From an uncultured Desulfobacterales bacterium (lineage in GTDB: Bacteria; Desulfobacterota; Desulfobacteria; Desulfobacterales; JAHEIW01), in NCBI GenBank assembly GCA_947259495.1, contig CAMYLV010000013.1:82078-146077 (forward strand): DNA of 64,000 nt, read 5' to 3'. Both the position numbers and the translations under genes were made by a program. Below the pieces are notes generated by a model. It made no database searches. It was not told where the DNA came from and saw only the letters and a program-made list of their open reading frames with translations. This document shows positions 1-9,113 of the stretch, one piece after another (the first letter of the stretch is position 1; the number at the start of each line of letters is the position of its first letter).

Positions 1-73
1 AGCTAAGGAAATCCTTCAGGGGCTGATCTTCGACCGCGACAATTGCTCATTAAGAGTACAGGTTAATAAAAAT

Positions 74-1081
74 ATGGCTGAAAAAGGCGCGAACCCAAAT
101 CTTCCCCGCAATGTGTATGTGGAGGTGACCAATCGATGTAACCTCAAATGCAACGCCTGTATTCTGTATCGGGGAAGCTGGGAATCGCCACGCGATTTGA
201 CATTTGACGAACTGGTCGGCATAACCGATCAATTGCCGCAACTTGAACGGATCGCCCTGCACGGTATCGGTGAGCCGCTACTGAATGAAGCATTGCCCGC
301 CATGATTCGCCATTTGAAAAATCGCAACACGTTTGTATTTTTTAATTCCAACGGAATTCTGCTGGATGAAAACCGGCAAAATGAGCTCATCGACGCCGGC
401 CTGGATGAACTGCGCATCTCTCTGGATGCCGCCTCAGCGCAAGGATACAAAGCCATGCGCAACAGCGACAGCTTTGATCAGATCGTTGCCAATTTACGCT
501 CTTTTGTTAACCGCATGCGATGGCAGCAGGTTTCCCGGCCGACACTTTCGCTCTGGTATCTGGGAACCCGTGAAAACATTAACGCGCTGCCGGAGTTTGT
601 GCAACTGGCCGCTGAAATCGGTGTCCCTCAGGTTTATCTGCAGCGGCTGGTATATTTCCAGGATGAAGACGGCTATGGACTGGCAACATCCGAAAACACC
701 CTGGTGGCATCGGACGGCAACATCCGGCACCTGGTAGAACAGGGTCAGGATCTGGCAAAACAGCTCGGTATCCAATTCAAGGCCTCGGGTATGAAGACTC
801 CCCTTGAAAGTGTTCAGGCAGATGTTGGTAACTTCCATTCCTGGAAAGAGTGCTTGCGACCCACAACCCTGATGTACATCACTGCAAATGGCAACGTCCT
901 GCCGTGTTGTATCTCCCCCTTTTCGACCTCTGATTATGCTTCCATCATATTGGGCAATGTGCTTGAAACCCCGCTAAAAGAAATTTGGCTGGGGTCGAAA
1001 TATCAATCCTTTAGAAAGTCCCACCAAACAGCCACCCCCCCAAAAAGCTGCCGCGGTTGCGGAGATCTCTGGAGCCTCTAA
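74..1081 (+). CDS. Radical SAM/SPASM domain protein
   Basis: A 335-residue radical SAM enzyme. The cluster-binding Cys-x3-Cys-x2-Cys motif is seen near residues 22-29 (CNLKCNAC), within VEVTNRCNLKCNAC. The C-terminal part has SPASM-like cysteines (C262 region, then VLPCCIS and SCRGCGDLW), which would hold auxiliary [4Fe-4S] clusters. Such proteins usually modify peptides or mature enzymes; the substrate cannot be named. The ATG at 74 has only a weak AGG about 12 bases upstream, and the frame is open back to base 2, so the true start may lie outside the window. It is followed after about 80 bases by a small membrane protein and a C39-like peptidase on the same strand, suggesting a maturation unit, but this is inference. 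Confidence 0.82.
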   Translation: MAEKGANPNLPRNVYVEVTNRCNLKCNACILYRGSWESPRDLTFDELVGITDQLPQLERIALHGIGEPLLNEALPAMIRHLKNRNTFVFFNSNGILLDENRQNELIDAGLDELRISLDAASAQGYKAMRNSDSFDQIVANLRSFVNRMRWQQVSRPTLSLWYLGTRENINALPEFVQLAAEIGVPQVYLQRLVYFQDEDGYGLATSENTLVASDGNIRHLVEQGQDLAKQLGIQFKASGMKTPLESVQADVGNFHSWKECLRPTTLMYITANGNVLPCCISPFSTSDYASIILGNVLETPLKEIWLGSKYQSFRKSHQTATPPKSCRGCGDLWSL

Positions 1082-1162
1082 AATTGACAATTTTGTGTTT
1101 TAAGGATACGATAAACAAATATTCGTTATCCCATGACAAAGAGAATCTGGAGGAGGCACAGA

Positions 1163-1570
1163 ATGAAATTAATTCGGCAACGATCGAAATCCCTTAGTGT
1201 TTTTCTGGTCATCTTGATGGTTCTGTTGACCGTACCCTATCAATCGGTGCTGGCCGCCATGGTCGAAACGGAAGCAACCCTGGCGATAACAGCCGCCGGA
1301 CAGGAGGCCCGCAACGCAATCAAAACGATCCTGGCACGTGAAGATGCGCAGGCTGTTTTAAGAGCCCAGGGAATCGACCCCCGCGAAGCCCTGGCACGCG
1401 TTGACAGCCTCACCGATGCAGAAGCCCGGCGTATTGCCGATCAAATCGAAGAACTCCCCGCCGGCGGCGGGTTCTTTGTGACATTCCTGATCGTCGTGGG
1501 TGTCATTATCATTATTTTGGCCATTACGGATGCCATGGGTTATACCAACGTCTTTACATTTATCCGATAA
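1163..1570 (+). CDS. PA2779-family small membrane protein
   Basis: A 135-residue protein with an N-terminal hydrophobic signal or anchor (about residues 13-32, ending near VLAAM), a charged helical middle, then a double-glycine stretch (ELPAGGG) directly before a second hydrophobic segment near the C-terminus (FFVTFLIVVGVIIIILA). The start at 1163 is chosen because GGAGGAGG precedes it; an earlier in-frame ATG at 1133 lacks a ribosome site. It resembles the PA2779 family of Pseudomonas, which is regularly encoded beside PA2778-type cysteine peptidases, as here. The biochemical role is unknown. The Gly-Gly motif ahead of a transmembrane peptide is suggestive of a processing site for the neighbouring C39-like peptidase, but this is only a hypothesis. 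Confidence 0.7.
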   Translation: MKLIRQRSKSLSVFLVILMVLLTVPYQSVLAAMVETEATLAITAAGQEARNAIKTILAREDAQAVLRAQGIDPREALARVDSLTDAEARRIADQIEELPAGGGFFVTFLIVVGVIIIILAITDAMGYTNVFTFIR

Positions 1571-2540
1571 TCGCAAAAGCAAACGGCACCGCACGCTGGA
1601 TCTATGGCAACGGTTGGTTCTCTGGGGTTGGGTTTTTGGACTGTTCATTTTTAGCGGATGCGCCACCACACCGACAGATAAATGGTACCAGGCCTTCGAT
1701 AACATCCCGCCCCGGCACCAATTGAATGCGGTGCCGTTTTACCCGCAAAAAGAATATCAATGCGGACCGGCATCCCTGGCTATGGTTCTTTCCTGGGGTG
1801 GCCTTCAGATCGGTCCGGATGAACTTACCCCCCAGGTATTCACTCCTTTCCTCAAGGGCAGTCTGCAGCCGGCGATGATTGCTGCAACCCGCCGGCAGGG
1901 AAGAGTTGCCTACCCGATCAGCGGAGCAAGCGTGCTGCTGCAGGAAATCGCAGCCGGACATCCGGTCATCGTGTTGCAAAACCTGGGGCTCGCCTGGATT
2001 CCGGTCTGGCATTATGCTGTGGTCATCGGTTATGACTTTAACGCGGATGTGATCATTTTACACTCCGGCGTCACAAGTCAGAAAAAAACGGCCTTAAGGA
2101 CTTTTGAAAATACGTGGGCTCGGGGTGACCACTGGGGCCTGCTGGTGTTGCCGCCGGATCGTTTGCCGGCGACGGCTGAAGAAAAAGCATGGGTTTCGGC
2201 CGTTGTGGGACTGGAGAAGGCCCAAAAGTGGGCGGCCGCAGCCGAAGGGTATCAAACCGCCTTGTACCGCTGGCCGCAAAGTTTTTCCGCCCATATCGGT
2301 TTAAGCAACAGCTATTATGCCAAGGGGGATTTGAAATCTGCGACAACCGTCCTGCAAAAAACGACGGTCCGATTCCCGCATGAAGGCGTGGTCTTTAACA
2401 ATCTGGCCCAGGTGTTATGGGAGCAGGGGAAAAAACAGGAAGCCATAAAAGCAGCCCGCCAGGCCGTACAGCTTGGCGGGCCATTTGTAGAACAATTTCA
2501 AAAGACCCTGGATGAAATCCAGGCGGGAGAACCCAAATAG
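1530..2540 (+). CDS. PA2778-type C39-like cysteine peptidase lipoprotein with TPR
   Basis: The protein has a lipobox (LFIFSGC) after a hydrophobic stretch, so it is probably a lipoprotein facing the periplasm. It then has a papain-like C39 domain: QCGPASLAMVLSWGG carries the catalytic Cys, and WIPVWHYAVVIGYD carries the His. The C-terminal third has tetratricopeptide-like helices (AHIGLSNSYYAKGDLKSA, VVFNNLAQVLWEQGKKQEA). The start is uncertain: a GTG at 1500 and an ATG at 1530 are both in frame and overlap the upstream gene; ATG 1530 is preferred. The overlap points to translational coupling with the PA2779-type gene. The C39 fold normally cleaves after Gly-Gly, which makes the upstream small protein a candidate substrate (inference). 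Confidence 0.75.
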   Translation: MPWVIPTSLHLSDNRKSKRHRTLDLWQRLVLWGWVFGLFIFSGCATTPTDKWYQAFDNIPPRHQLNAVPFYPQKEYQCGPASLAMVLSWGGLQIGPDELTPQVFTPFLKGSLQPAMIAATRRQGRVAYPISGASVLLQEIAAGHPVIVLQNLGLAWIPVWHYAVVIGYDFNADVIILHSGVTSQKKTALRTFENTWARGDHWGLLVLPPDRLPATAEEKAWVSAVVGLEKAQKWAAAAEGYQTALYRWPQSFSAHIGLSNSYYAKGDLKSATTVLQKTTVRFPHEGVVFNNLAQVLWEQGKKQEAIKAARQAVQLGGPFVEQFQKTLDEIQAGEPK

Positions 2541-2572
2541 GGGAAAATTGAGGTCAAAAAACCTCATCCAAA

Positions 2573-2610
2573 CCCGCCCGCCTCGCCTGCTTGGCTGGAG
2601 GGCGGGCGGG
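2573..2610. terminator. GC-rich hairpin between convergent genes
   Basis: CCCGCCCGCC pairs perfectly with GGCGGGCGGG across an 18-base loop, between the convergent peptidase and AsmA-like genes. There is no good T-run on either side, so it may act as a bidirectional transcription barrier or merely be a repeat. Confidence 0.5.
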
Positions 2611-2649
2611 TTTGCGTGCGTTGCGGCTGTACGACCGAAAAAAAATCAA

Positions 2650-3471
2650 TTAATCCTTTTTTTCGAACAATCCTTTCACCTTATCGGTCACACCTTCTGC
2701 TTCTTTACCGGCGCCCTCAACAACACCGGCTGCTCCCTTGGCGGCCTTTTCAACTGATTTGACGCCGACGCCGCCCAGATTCTTAAGCTGCTCGTTTAAA
2801 GCCCCCATCACATTCGGTGATTGAATTTTGCCGTAAAGGGCAGCAAAAATTTCCTTGGCCACTTCAGCCGGTGAGGCCCCGCCTTTCTTTTTGCCGATGT
2901 CTTTGAGGTGTATGTCGGGAAGATCAGCCTTGATTTCCTGGTCACCGAGCACCCCACCGGGCACGGCAACCGCCAGGTTCACCTTGCCATTTTTGACAAT
3001 AAAATTGTTAATGATCAGCTGCTTTCCCGGGCCCTCTTTTGCGGTCTCTTTTTTGGCAGAACCTTTTTGGGGCACATTTTTTTGCACATTGTTTAAAATC
3101 GATTGGAAATTATCGGTTTTACCCCGCTTTTCGTAAGTGATCTCAGGTCCGAGCACCTCGACGCTGTTAATAGTGATGGTATCTCTGGTAATTGAACCCT
3201 CATCGACATCCACATAGACGGAGCCGACTTTCATGGCGCTTGGTGATTTGAAGCCCTTCGGATTCCCCAGGAAAAACTTCTTGAGCTTGGCCTCGGCCGA
3301 AAATAGAGAAATTCCGACGTCATCCACCCGCAATTCTGTGTTCGTAATTTTAGGACCGTAGGTGTTAACCGCCATTTTAACCAGCGGGCCCAGCTTTGAA
3401 ATGCCCACAACCACCACAACGATTAGGAGGACGACAATAGCACCCAGACCGATAAATATCCATTTCTTCAT
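2650..3471 (-). CDS. AsmA/DUF748-like membrane-anchored protein
   Basis: A 273-residue protein with one N-terminal membrane helix (about residues 4-25, very Val-rich) and a large beta-rich exported part. Its pattern (KITNTELRVDDVGISLFSAEAKLKKFFLGNPKGF, here quoted only as a description of residues 40-75 in shorter pieces: TELRVDDVGIS, LKKFFLGNPKGF) is like AsmA/DUF748 proteins that bridge or organise the cell envelope. The C-terminal 40 residues are rich in Ala, Gly, Lys and Glu and probably form a helix. The start is supported by AAGGAG eight bases upstream. It stands alone between two convergent or co-oriented neighbours. The exact function is unknown; family assignment is by pattern recall only. 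Confidence 0.55.
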   Translation of the reverse strand: MKKWIFIGLGAIVVLLIVVVVVGISKLGPLVKMAVNTYGPKITNTELRVDDVGISLFSAEAKLKKFFLGNPKGFKSPSAMKVGSVYVDVDEGSITRDTITINSVEVLGPEITYEKRGKTDNFQSILNNVQKNVPQKGSAKKETAKEGPGKQLIINNFIVKNGKVNLAVAVPGGVLGDQEIKADLPDIHLKDIGKKKGGASPAEVAKEIFAALYGKIQSPNVMGALNEQLKNLGGVGVKSVEKAAKGAAGVVEGAGKEAEGVTDKVKGLFEKKD

Positions 3472-3631
3472 AATGTGATCTCCTTATTCATCTAAAAAAG
3501 ATATTTGATTTTAATGAGAAAAGGGTTCGAGAGAGAAGTTTTAAGGATGATTTTAGGAACGAAATAGGGATGTGTCAATATGAGAAGAGAAGAAAAATAA
3601 TTCGGTAATCAAGGCTGAACAGTCAACACTC

Positions 3632-6307
3632 TCATTGCTTGACGGCCCTGCCATGGCGGGCTGTATCGGGCGAAGATGGGTGCAGCAGCGGGCGATATGT
3701 TTTTCCTTCCACCTGTTTCAGGTAGCGCAACAATTGCTGTTCCAGCTCGGCCGCCAGCTGCGGTTTTTCTTCTACCCGGTTTTTTTTCTCCAGGGGATCC
3801 TCAGTCACATCGAATAACTGGATAAGATCCAGTTCGGCAAAATAGATATATTTCCATCGCCAGTTTCGAAACAGAAAATAGCGGCGTTTAAAAGAAGCCC
3901 GGCCGACGACATCTCTTTGAAGATAACGGGTGCGATCATCGTTTAAAATGAGCGGTACCAGTGATATCCCCATATGCGGGTCATCGTAAGGCGGATCAAT
4001 GACGTACCCGGCCAACTCGGCAATCGTGGGCGCCATATCCGCTGCAATAACGGCAACATCTTCAAAACGTCTTTGAATACCGTGTAATAATAGAATAGCC
4101 GGAATCCGAATTTCTTCTTCATAAAGGGTATGACCATGCAGGCTGGCGTCGTGCTCCCAGAATTGCTCACCGTGGTCGGAGGTAAACAGAATAACGGTTT
4201 TGTCGTAATAATGATTTGATTTCAGCCAGTTGATAAAGCGTTCAACGGCGCCGTCCAGATAGGACAGATTGTTGTCGTAGATATCTCTGGGCGAGTCACC
4301 GAAATTGATGCCTGCAGGTTTTTTCCACAGATCATTGTGCACATCCATCAAATGCAAAAAACAAAGGAAGCGCTCGCCAACGCTGATTTTGGTGATCGCT
4401 TCACGAGCCGCATTAAATACTTCATCTGCAGTGGCGGTACGCCGATCGCTCACCGCCCGGGGGGTGGTCAGCTCGGTGACCGGGTGTTCCGGCGGAAAGA
4501 TGGATCGTGGGCCAAAACCTTTCATCACCATATAATGCTGGATACCTTCTACCTGTGCAATTTTAAGGTATAGATTTTCTTTATATAAATCCGGTCCATA
4601 AAGGGTGAAACGACTTCTACCGGCGACCAGAAACGGAAATGCCGCAAAAGAGCCACCTCCCTGGCTGTAGGCCCGGCGAAACGAGACGGTCTCTTCTTTT
4701 GCCCATTTGTCCAAAAAGGGTGTCAGGTTACGAGGGTAGCCAGCGGAATGAAAAGCATCGCCCCTGAGCGCATCGACGACAATTACCATCAGGTTGAAAT
4801 CTTCCGGAAGCAGCGATGGACCCACTTTTTGCAGCTTCCAGGGTTGCGGCCAGGGATGGGGCTGCTGATTTAAGCCCGGGTTTTGCCCCAGCCGAACCCA
4901 GCGGTCAAGTTTGAATAAGCCGGCAAGCTCTCTGGCATAGGCCGCTTCCACCCGGGTCAGATCACTGAATTGCAGCAAAATTGTTTTAGCGTTCGGATAA
5001 TGATTCAGCAATCCAAAGGGAACAAACCCGACGAGGGCAACAACAACCAGGATCGCCCAGCGTTTTCCAAATCCGGATAACAGGACCTTTTCGGAAGAAA
5101 TCACTTCCTCAAAAATAAGTACCAGCGCCCCGGCCGTTACAATTGTAGATATTTTTAATAAGATGCTTTTCAGATAAGAAAAGGCGGTAAACCACGGATT
5201 GAATAAATCACCGTATAACAACACATAATTCACAAGGCCGCATTGCAACACAGTTGACAGAAGCAGCATGATCCAAACAGCGCGGCGATACCGTCTGGTA
5301 GTGATCAGCCAAAACAGCGGATAGATAACGAATACCCCCATTGAAACACAGACAAGTCCCACCGGACTGCGTTTTTGATTTTGGGGCAGGTATTTTAAAA
5401 TTTTCCAGTGAGCGTGTGACAGAAGGGCTCCGCCGGTTGCAGACAGCAAAAAAGCCAGTACAATGACAGCGGGTTTGAGGCCAAGCTTGTTGACCTGCCA
5501 TTCAATTGCAACCATCAGCGCTGATAGCGTGATAACGGAGTAAAAACCGCAAAGTAGAACAAAGGGCAGAAAAAAGTAAAATCCTTTCAGAGAGGCTTTG
5601 GCGTCCAACTTTTCCTGAAAAGAAGTCGACAGAGCAATTATGACCAGCGTTACGATACCAAACCACAATCCCGTTATACCGGCAAATAATGCGGGAATGA
5701 GTTTCTGCGGGACAATCGCGATACTTGAATTCAGGTGGATAAATTCATTTAAGCGGTGCCGGGAAGGATCCAGCTGGACAACGATGACATTTAAAATAAT
5801 GAGCAGCACCAGAAACAATAGCGTATGAGATTCTCTATGTCGCATGCGATAGGGGGTGTTCCTGTCATGGAATCTTTGATACCAGAAAACGGTATAACCC
5901 TGCACCAGAATTGTAGCCACCAAAAAAAAGGCCACCACAGATGTTAAATGATTCCAGCCTTTCAATACCACCGGCGCCAAAAGCCCAACGCATAGAAACT
6001 GAATGCTCGCCGATATTTTAAGCGTACCCGTATGGGGGGTTGCATTCGACTGGATCCAGAAATACTGCAATCCGCCGACAACGATCAAAAACCCTAAAGC
6101 CAGGCCCATTAAAAAAAACAAGTGTTCTCCAAGAAAAGCAAATCCCGGACTTTCACCGGCTGATATTTCGTGGCCCAGCTGGCTGTGGATGGCTACAAAA
6201 AGATAAACGAGCACAAAGATCAGACATGCCCCGCAAAGATGCAGACACGGAAGGGTTTTGGATAGTTTTTTTAGGAGTGCCGTATATTTGGGTTCAGTTG
6301 AGCTCAT
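3632..6307 (-). CDS. Multi-pass membrane sulfatase-fold protein
   Basis: About 891 residues. The N-terminal half (to about residue 470) has many hydrophobic segments, probably ten or more membrane helices. The C-terminal half is an alkaline phosphatase/sulfatase-type domain: VIVVDALRGDAF near residue 515 supplies the first metal ligand, a Ser-rich stretch (AYSQGGGSFAAFP) lies where the nucleophile is expected, and FTSDHGEQFWEH and MAPTIAELAG are the usual distal motifs. This organisation is like YejM/PbgA and LTA-synthase-type envelope enzymes rather than secreted sulfatases with formylglycine, because no C/S-x-P-x-R motif is visible. The start is set at 6307 (MSSTEPKY), skipping 38 residues that overlap the upstream gene. 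It probably ends a minus-strand operon. Confidence 0.75.
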   Translation of the reverse strand: MSSTEPKYTALLKKLSKTLPCLHLCGACLIFVLVYLFVAIHSQLGHEISAGESPGFAFLGEHLFFLMGLALGFLIVVGGLQYFWIQSNATPHTGTLKISASIQFLCVGLLAPVVLKGWNHLTSVVAFFLVATILVQGYTVFWYQRFHDRNTPYRMRHRESHTLLFLVLLIILNVIVVQLDPSRHRLNEFIHLNSSIAIVPQKLIPALFAGITGLWFGIVTLVIIALSTSFQEKLDAKASLKGFYFFLPFVLLCGFYSVITLSALMVAIEWQVNKLGLKPAVIVLAFLLSATGGALLSHAHWKILKYLPQNQKRSPVGLVCVSMGVFVIYPLFWLITTRRYRRAVWIMLLLSTVLQCGLVNYVLLYGDLFNPWFTAFSYLKSILLKISTIVTAGALVLIFEEVISSEKVLLSGFGKRWAILVVVALVGFVPFGLLNHYPNAKTILLQFSDLTRVEAAYARELAGLFKLDRWVRLGQNPGLNQQPHPWPQPWKLQKVGPSLLPEDFNLMVIVVDALRGDAFHSAGYPRNLTPFLDKWAKEETVSFRRAYSQGGGSFAAFPFLVAGRSRFTLYGPDLYKENLYLKIAQVEGIQHYMVMKGFGPRSIFPPEHPVTELTTPRAVSDRRTATADEVFNAAREAITKISVGERFLCFLHLMDVHNDLWKKPAGINFGDSPRDIYDNNLSYLDGAVERFINWLKSNHYYDKTVILFTSDHGEQFWEHDASLHGHTLYEEEIRIPAILLLHGIQRRFEDVAVIAADMAPTIAELAGYVIDPPYDDPHMGISLVPLILNDDRTRYLQRDVVGRASFKRRYFLFRNWRWKYIYFAELDLIQLFDVTEDPLEKKNRVEEKPQLAAELEQQLLRYLKQVEGKTYRPLLHPSSPDTARHGRAVKQ

Positions 6308-6354
6308 TGAATAATAAAATTCCAAATCTTGCAAATTCCACAAGGGACAGCACA

Positions 6355-6984
6355 CTAGCGGAAGGGCGTGAAAATCAAATCGCCCGTCAGTCGAAAGGCA
6401 ATGCTGTGGCATTGATGGCATTCGATTAACTTCTTCCTGGACAGCGACCAGGTGCCATTCGGCGTATAGCGCGCATAATTCCAGTCAACCGGAAAAAATG
6501 CTTCGGTGGCAAATATCGTCGCAGGCGCCAGTTTGGTCATGACCTCAATTTCTAAAAGTCTAGCGTCGACTGCGCGCGAAGCATCCCCCTTGTATCCTTC
6601 CAGAATGAGAGTAGCCCCAACCGGCCAGATTCGTAGCGAATCCGGCATGCCGGCATTTTTTATTACTTTCGTCCGCTTTAAGTCCGATTGACGGTAAAAG
6701 ATCCAGGCGCTCTGATCACTCGAAAAGCGGCGTGTTTTGATAAATTCTCTGGACCATCCCGCCCGCGGAGTTCCGGAAGCGCTCCGATATTGCGGCAGCT
6801 CCAGCTTCTGGTTTAAATAGTGATGGGTGGCAGGAATAACGGTTGCAGGCTCACTGAAAGGCCTTAGGCCCGGCGGTTTCAGCAGCCAATCCGAATCTGC
6901 CGTATCGCCCACCATCGCTGCCAGCAGAAAGCAAATGAGGATTAAACCCAAGCAAAAATAATTAATCTTTTTTTTCAATTTCAT
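6355..6984 (-). CDS. Exported cytochrome P460-like monoheme protein
   Basis: About 209 residues. A signal peptide or anchor (MKLKKKINYFCLG... hydrophobic to about residue 25) is followed by a domain containing WSREFIKTRRF and SAWIFYRQSD, and one CxxCH heme motif (CHQCH) close to the C-terminus, about 20 residues from the end. A late heme site in a ~200-residue beta-rich protein is typical of cytochrome P460-like proteins. The ATG at 6984 is chosen because it gives a good signal peptide; an in-frame TTG at 7029 would add 15 residues. The gene lies 47 bases upstream of the sulfatase-fold gene and about 110 bases downstream of a cytochrome c gene on the same strand. Family assignment is moderately sure; the physiological role is unknown. 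Confidence 0.55.
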   Translation of the reverse strand: MKLKKKINYFCLGLILICFLLAAMVGDTADSDWLLKPPGLRPFSEPATVIPATHHYLNQKLELPQYRSASGTPRAGWSREFIKTRRFSSDQSAWIFYRQSDLKRTKVIKNAGMPDSLRIWPVGATLILEGYKGDASRAVDARLLEIEVMTKLAPATIFATEAFFPVDWNYARYTPNGTWSLSRKKLIECHQCHSIAFRLTGDLIFTPFR

Positions 6985-7093
6985 CCTGAATTGGGATGAT
7001 GCAAATGGAACGGGCTCTGCAACCCTCAAAATATTAGCACAAAGCCCGGTCGTTAATTTCAGGAAAACGGCTTAAAAAAAAATTGGACAGATC

Positions 7094-8353
7094 TTATAGG
7101 GATTTCAAATAGTCAATAAGGACTTTAATTTTCAAATCTTCAAGATGCTTGAAAGGCGGCATCTTCCCACGCCCGTTGACGATCGTATCCCGGACGTTTT
7201 CTTCGCTGGTCGGTCGTCCCGATTTGGGGAGTTTGGGATTTTTGAATAGCCCCTGTAAGCCGGGTCCCACCTTTGTAACCTTGCGATCAGTGAAATGACA
7301 GCCCGAACAGTTGGCGGCAAACAGATCTTGGCCGGATTGAGTGGCCTTGGCATTTTGCAGCTTGGCAAAAACCCATTCGCCGGAGCGCTCGGGCAGCTGG
7401 AAACTGCCTTGCAAACGGATCTGGTTTTCCGGGCACGCCAATTGGAGTTCTGCCCTGCCCTTTACCCCTTTGAGCCGGAATTCCATTGTTACATTATTTT
7501 CTGTTTGCGCCATTTGATCGATCAGAATATCGCCCGCAAACTGCTTGCCGCTGAACTTTCCCGCCTGTTTCGGGGTAAATTGATAGACCTTGTCAAAGTT
7601 GGACTTCCAGATCCCGGCCACCTCGCATTTTAATTTTTCAGCATGGGCAACCGGCGGCTTGAGCACGGATTGATTCACACCGCTGTATATCGGGCCGTTG
7701 CTGCACTGATGATCCGCCACCACAAAAAGCCAGTTGTTCAGGTCTTCTCCATCAAGCGGCAGTGGAATAAAGGGAGAACCATATTCCCCGCTCGGAAAAT
7801 CCGCCTTTTTATCCTTCAGATCGCCGCTGTCCGGAGCCAGGCGGTAGGACCGATAACGCTGTGTGTCAATTGCCAGCATCTGGGGGCCCAGGTTGCTGTT
7901 GGGATCATCGACCCGCATTTTAATTTGAAAGACCTGATCGGAAATTTTATTAAAGCGAATGTTGGAGATACGCGGATCATCACCTGGATTGCCGTCGACA
8001 GGCAATACGACCGGGATCTCATTATCAACACCCGCTTTGATTTGCACCTGCAGCGGAAAGTAGATATAGCCTTCACTGTAAACATGCAAACCCCAGGGGC
8101 CGCCGCTCGGCAACGGTATTTTAAAAGTGCCGTCGGACCCGATAGCCCCGCCTGCGAGGAAGGCATCGTTGTGCAGTTCACCTTTTTCCAGCGCCACGGC
8201 TCCGCTCGCAACCACCTTGCCATCGGCGGTGATGACTTTGCCGGAAATGAAGGTTTGCCCCCATGCCTGGGGAAGATTCCAAAAGGCCAAACAGGCTAAT
8301 AGGCAACAAATAACAGTTCCCGAAATCCTTTTTGATGATCTTCGCGGTCTCAT
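7094..8353 (-). CDS. Exported carboxypeptidase-regulatory-like/cytochrome c protein
   Basis: About 419 residues. An N-terminal signal peptide (to about LPQAWGQ) is followed by a beta-sandwich resembling the carboxypeptidase regulatory domain (FISGKVITADGKVVASGAV), a longer unassigned beta-rich middle, and a C-terminal class I cytochrome c domain with CSGCH near residue 350 and KMPPF supplying the methionine ligand. The cytochrome domain is closely similar to that of the next gene upstream (shared CHFTD, TKVGPGL, SGRP, KMPPF). ATG 8353 has AAAGGA upstream and is preferred to an in-frame TTG at 8383. It probably passes electrons in the periplasm together with its neighbours; partners are not identified. 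Confidence 0.68.
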   Translation of the reverse strand: MRPRRSSKRISGTVICCLLACLAFWNLPQAWGQTFISGKVITADGKVVASGAVALEKGELHNDAFLAGGAIGSDGTFKIPLPSGGPWGLHVYSEGYIYFPLQVQIKAGVDNEIPVVLPVDGNPGDDPRISNIRFNKISDQVFQIKMRVDDPNSNLGPQMLAIDTQRYRSYRLAPDSGDLKDKKADFPSGEYGSPFIPLPLDGEDLNNWLFVVADHQCSNGPIYSGVNQSVLKPPVAHAEKLKCEVAGIWKSNFDKVYQFTPKQAGKFSGKQFAGDILIDQMAQTENNVTMEFRLKGVKGRAELQLACPENQIRLQGSFQLPERSGEWVFAKLQNAKATQSGQDLFAANCSGCHFTDRKVTKVGPGLQGLFKNPKLPKSGRPTSEENVRDTIVNGRGKMPPFKHLEDLKIKVLIDYLKSL

Positions 8354-8405
8354 TGTATGCTTTTTTCCTTTTGTTAGGTTCAAATTAATTTTTCAATATG
8401 CTGCT

Positions 8406-9113
8406 TCACAGTGTTTTTACATAATCGAGTAAGGCCTCGACCTGCTCTTCAGAAAGGTGCCCGAAGGGCGGCATTTTGCTGAAAGGCGTTTTTAAGATCT
8501 CTCGGAAGTTATCATCTGAAACCGGCCGGCCGCTGATGGGAAATTTATCCTGTTTGAAAACACCTTTCAATCCAGGTCCCACCTTGGTGGCCGTGCTGTC
8601 CGTAAAGTGACAGGCCGAGCAGTTTTGCTCGAAGAGCTGTTCGCCCCGGGCTGCCAGACCTGTGGCTTCTGCACCGGCGGGCTCGTGGGTTCCGTACACG
8701 AGTTCCCCGCCAAAATATCCCAGGCCGATTACGGTCAACAGGCAAAGCGTATAGATGGCCACAACCGTTTTGGTGAAACTGCCGGCCAAAGCACCGTAAA
8801 CCACGGCAACGAGAAGCAAAAATAACAGTATTGCGGCCAATACCAGTTTCATTTTGATCGCAAAAAGGTAGGCCCCGCCAAAGCGATGTTGCCAGTCCAT
8901 AAGCCCCAGCAGGATTGTGGGCAGCGCCATAATCAACGCTAAAATCAAACAATGACGTGCACTTTGGGCCAGGTTTTTGCGATTAAAAATCCAGGCAATC
9001 AGCGCGAATAGGAAGGCTCCAATGATAAGCCCGGCCGGCAGATGGGTGGCCGGTGGGTGCAGCGGATGCGTGTAGCCAATTTTGGCCAGAATTTGGTAAA
9101 TGGAATCAATCAT
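8406..9113 (-). CDS. DUF2231 membrane protein fused to cytochrome c
   Basis: A 235-residue protein. The first 140 residues carry four hydrophobic helices with HPLHPPATHLPAG at the start, the pattern of DUF2231, a heme-b-like membrane module. The rest is a cytochrome c domain with CSACH near residue 168 and KMPPFGHL giving the methionine ligand. The two parts together suggest a membrane anchored electron conduit. AAAGGGGC lies upstream of the ATG. The gene opens the minus-strand run of heme proteins and the sulfatase-fold gene. The cytochrome domain looks like a duplicate of the one in the downstream gene. Confidence 0.72.
   Translation of the reverse strand: MIDSIYQILAKIGYTHPLHPPATHLPAGLIIGAFLFALIAWIFNRKNLAQSARHCLILALIMALPTILLGLMDWQHRFGGAYLFAIKMKLVLAAILLFLLLVAVVYGALAGSFTKTVVAIYTLCLLTVIGLGYFGGELVYGTHEPAGAEATGLAARGEQLFEQNCSACHFTDSTATKVGPGLKGVFKQDKFPISGRPVSDDNFREILKTPFSKMPPFGHLSEEQVEALLDYVKTL

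Noticed and set aside
7643-8299. Long plus-strand open frame of 218 codons opposite the cytochrome fusion gene
   Set aside because: It lies fully antisense to a gene with clear domains and a signal peptide, has no ribosome site and shows no recognisable motif.
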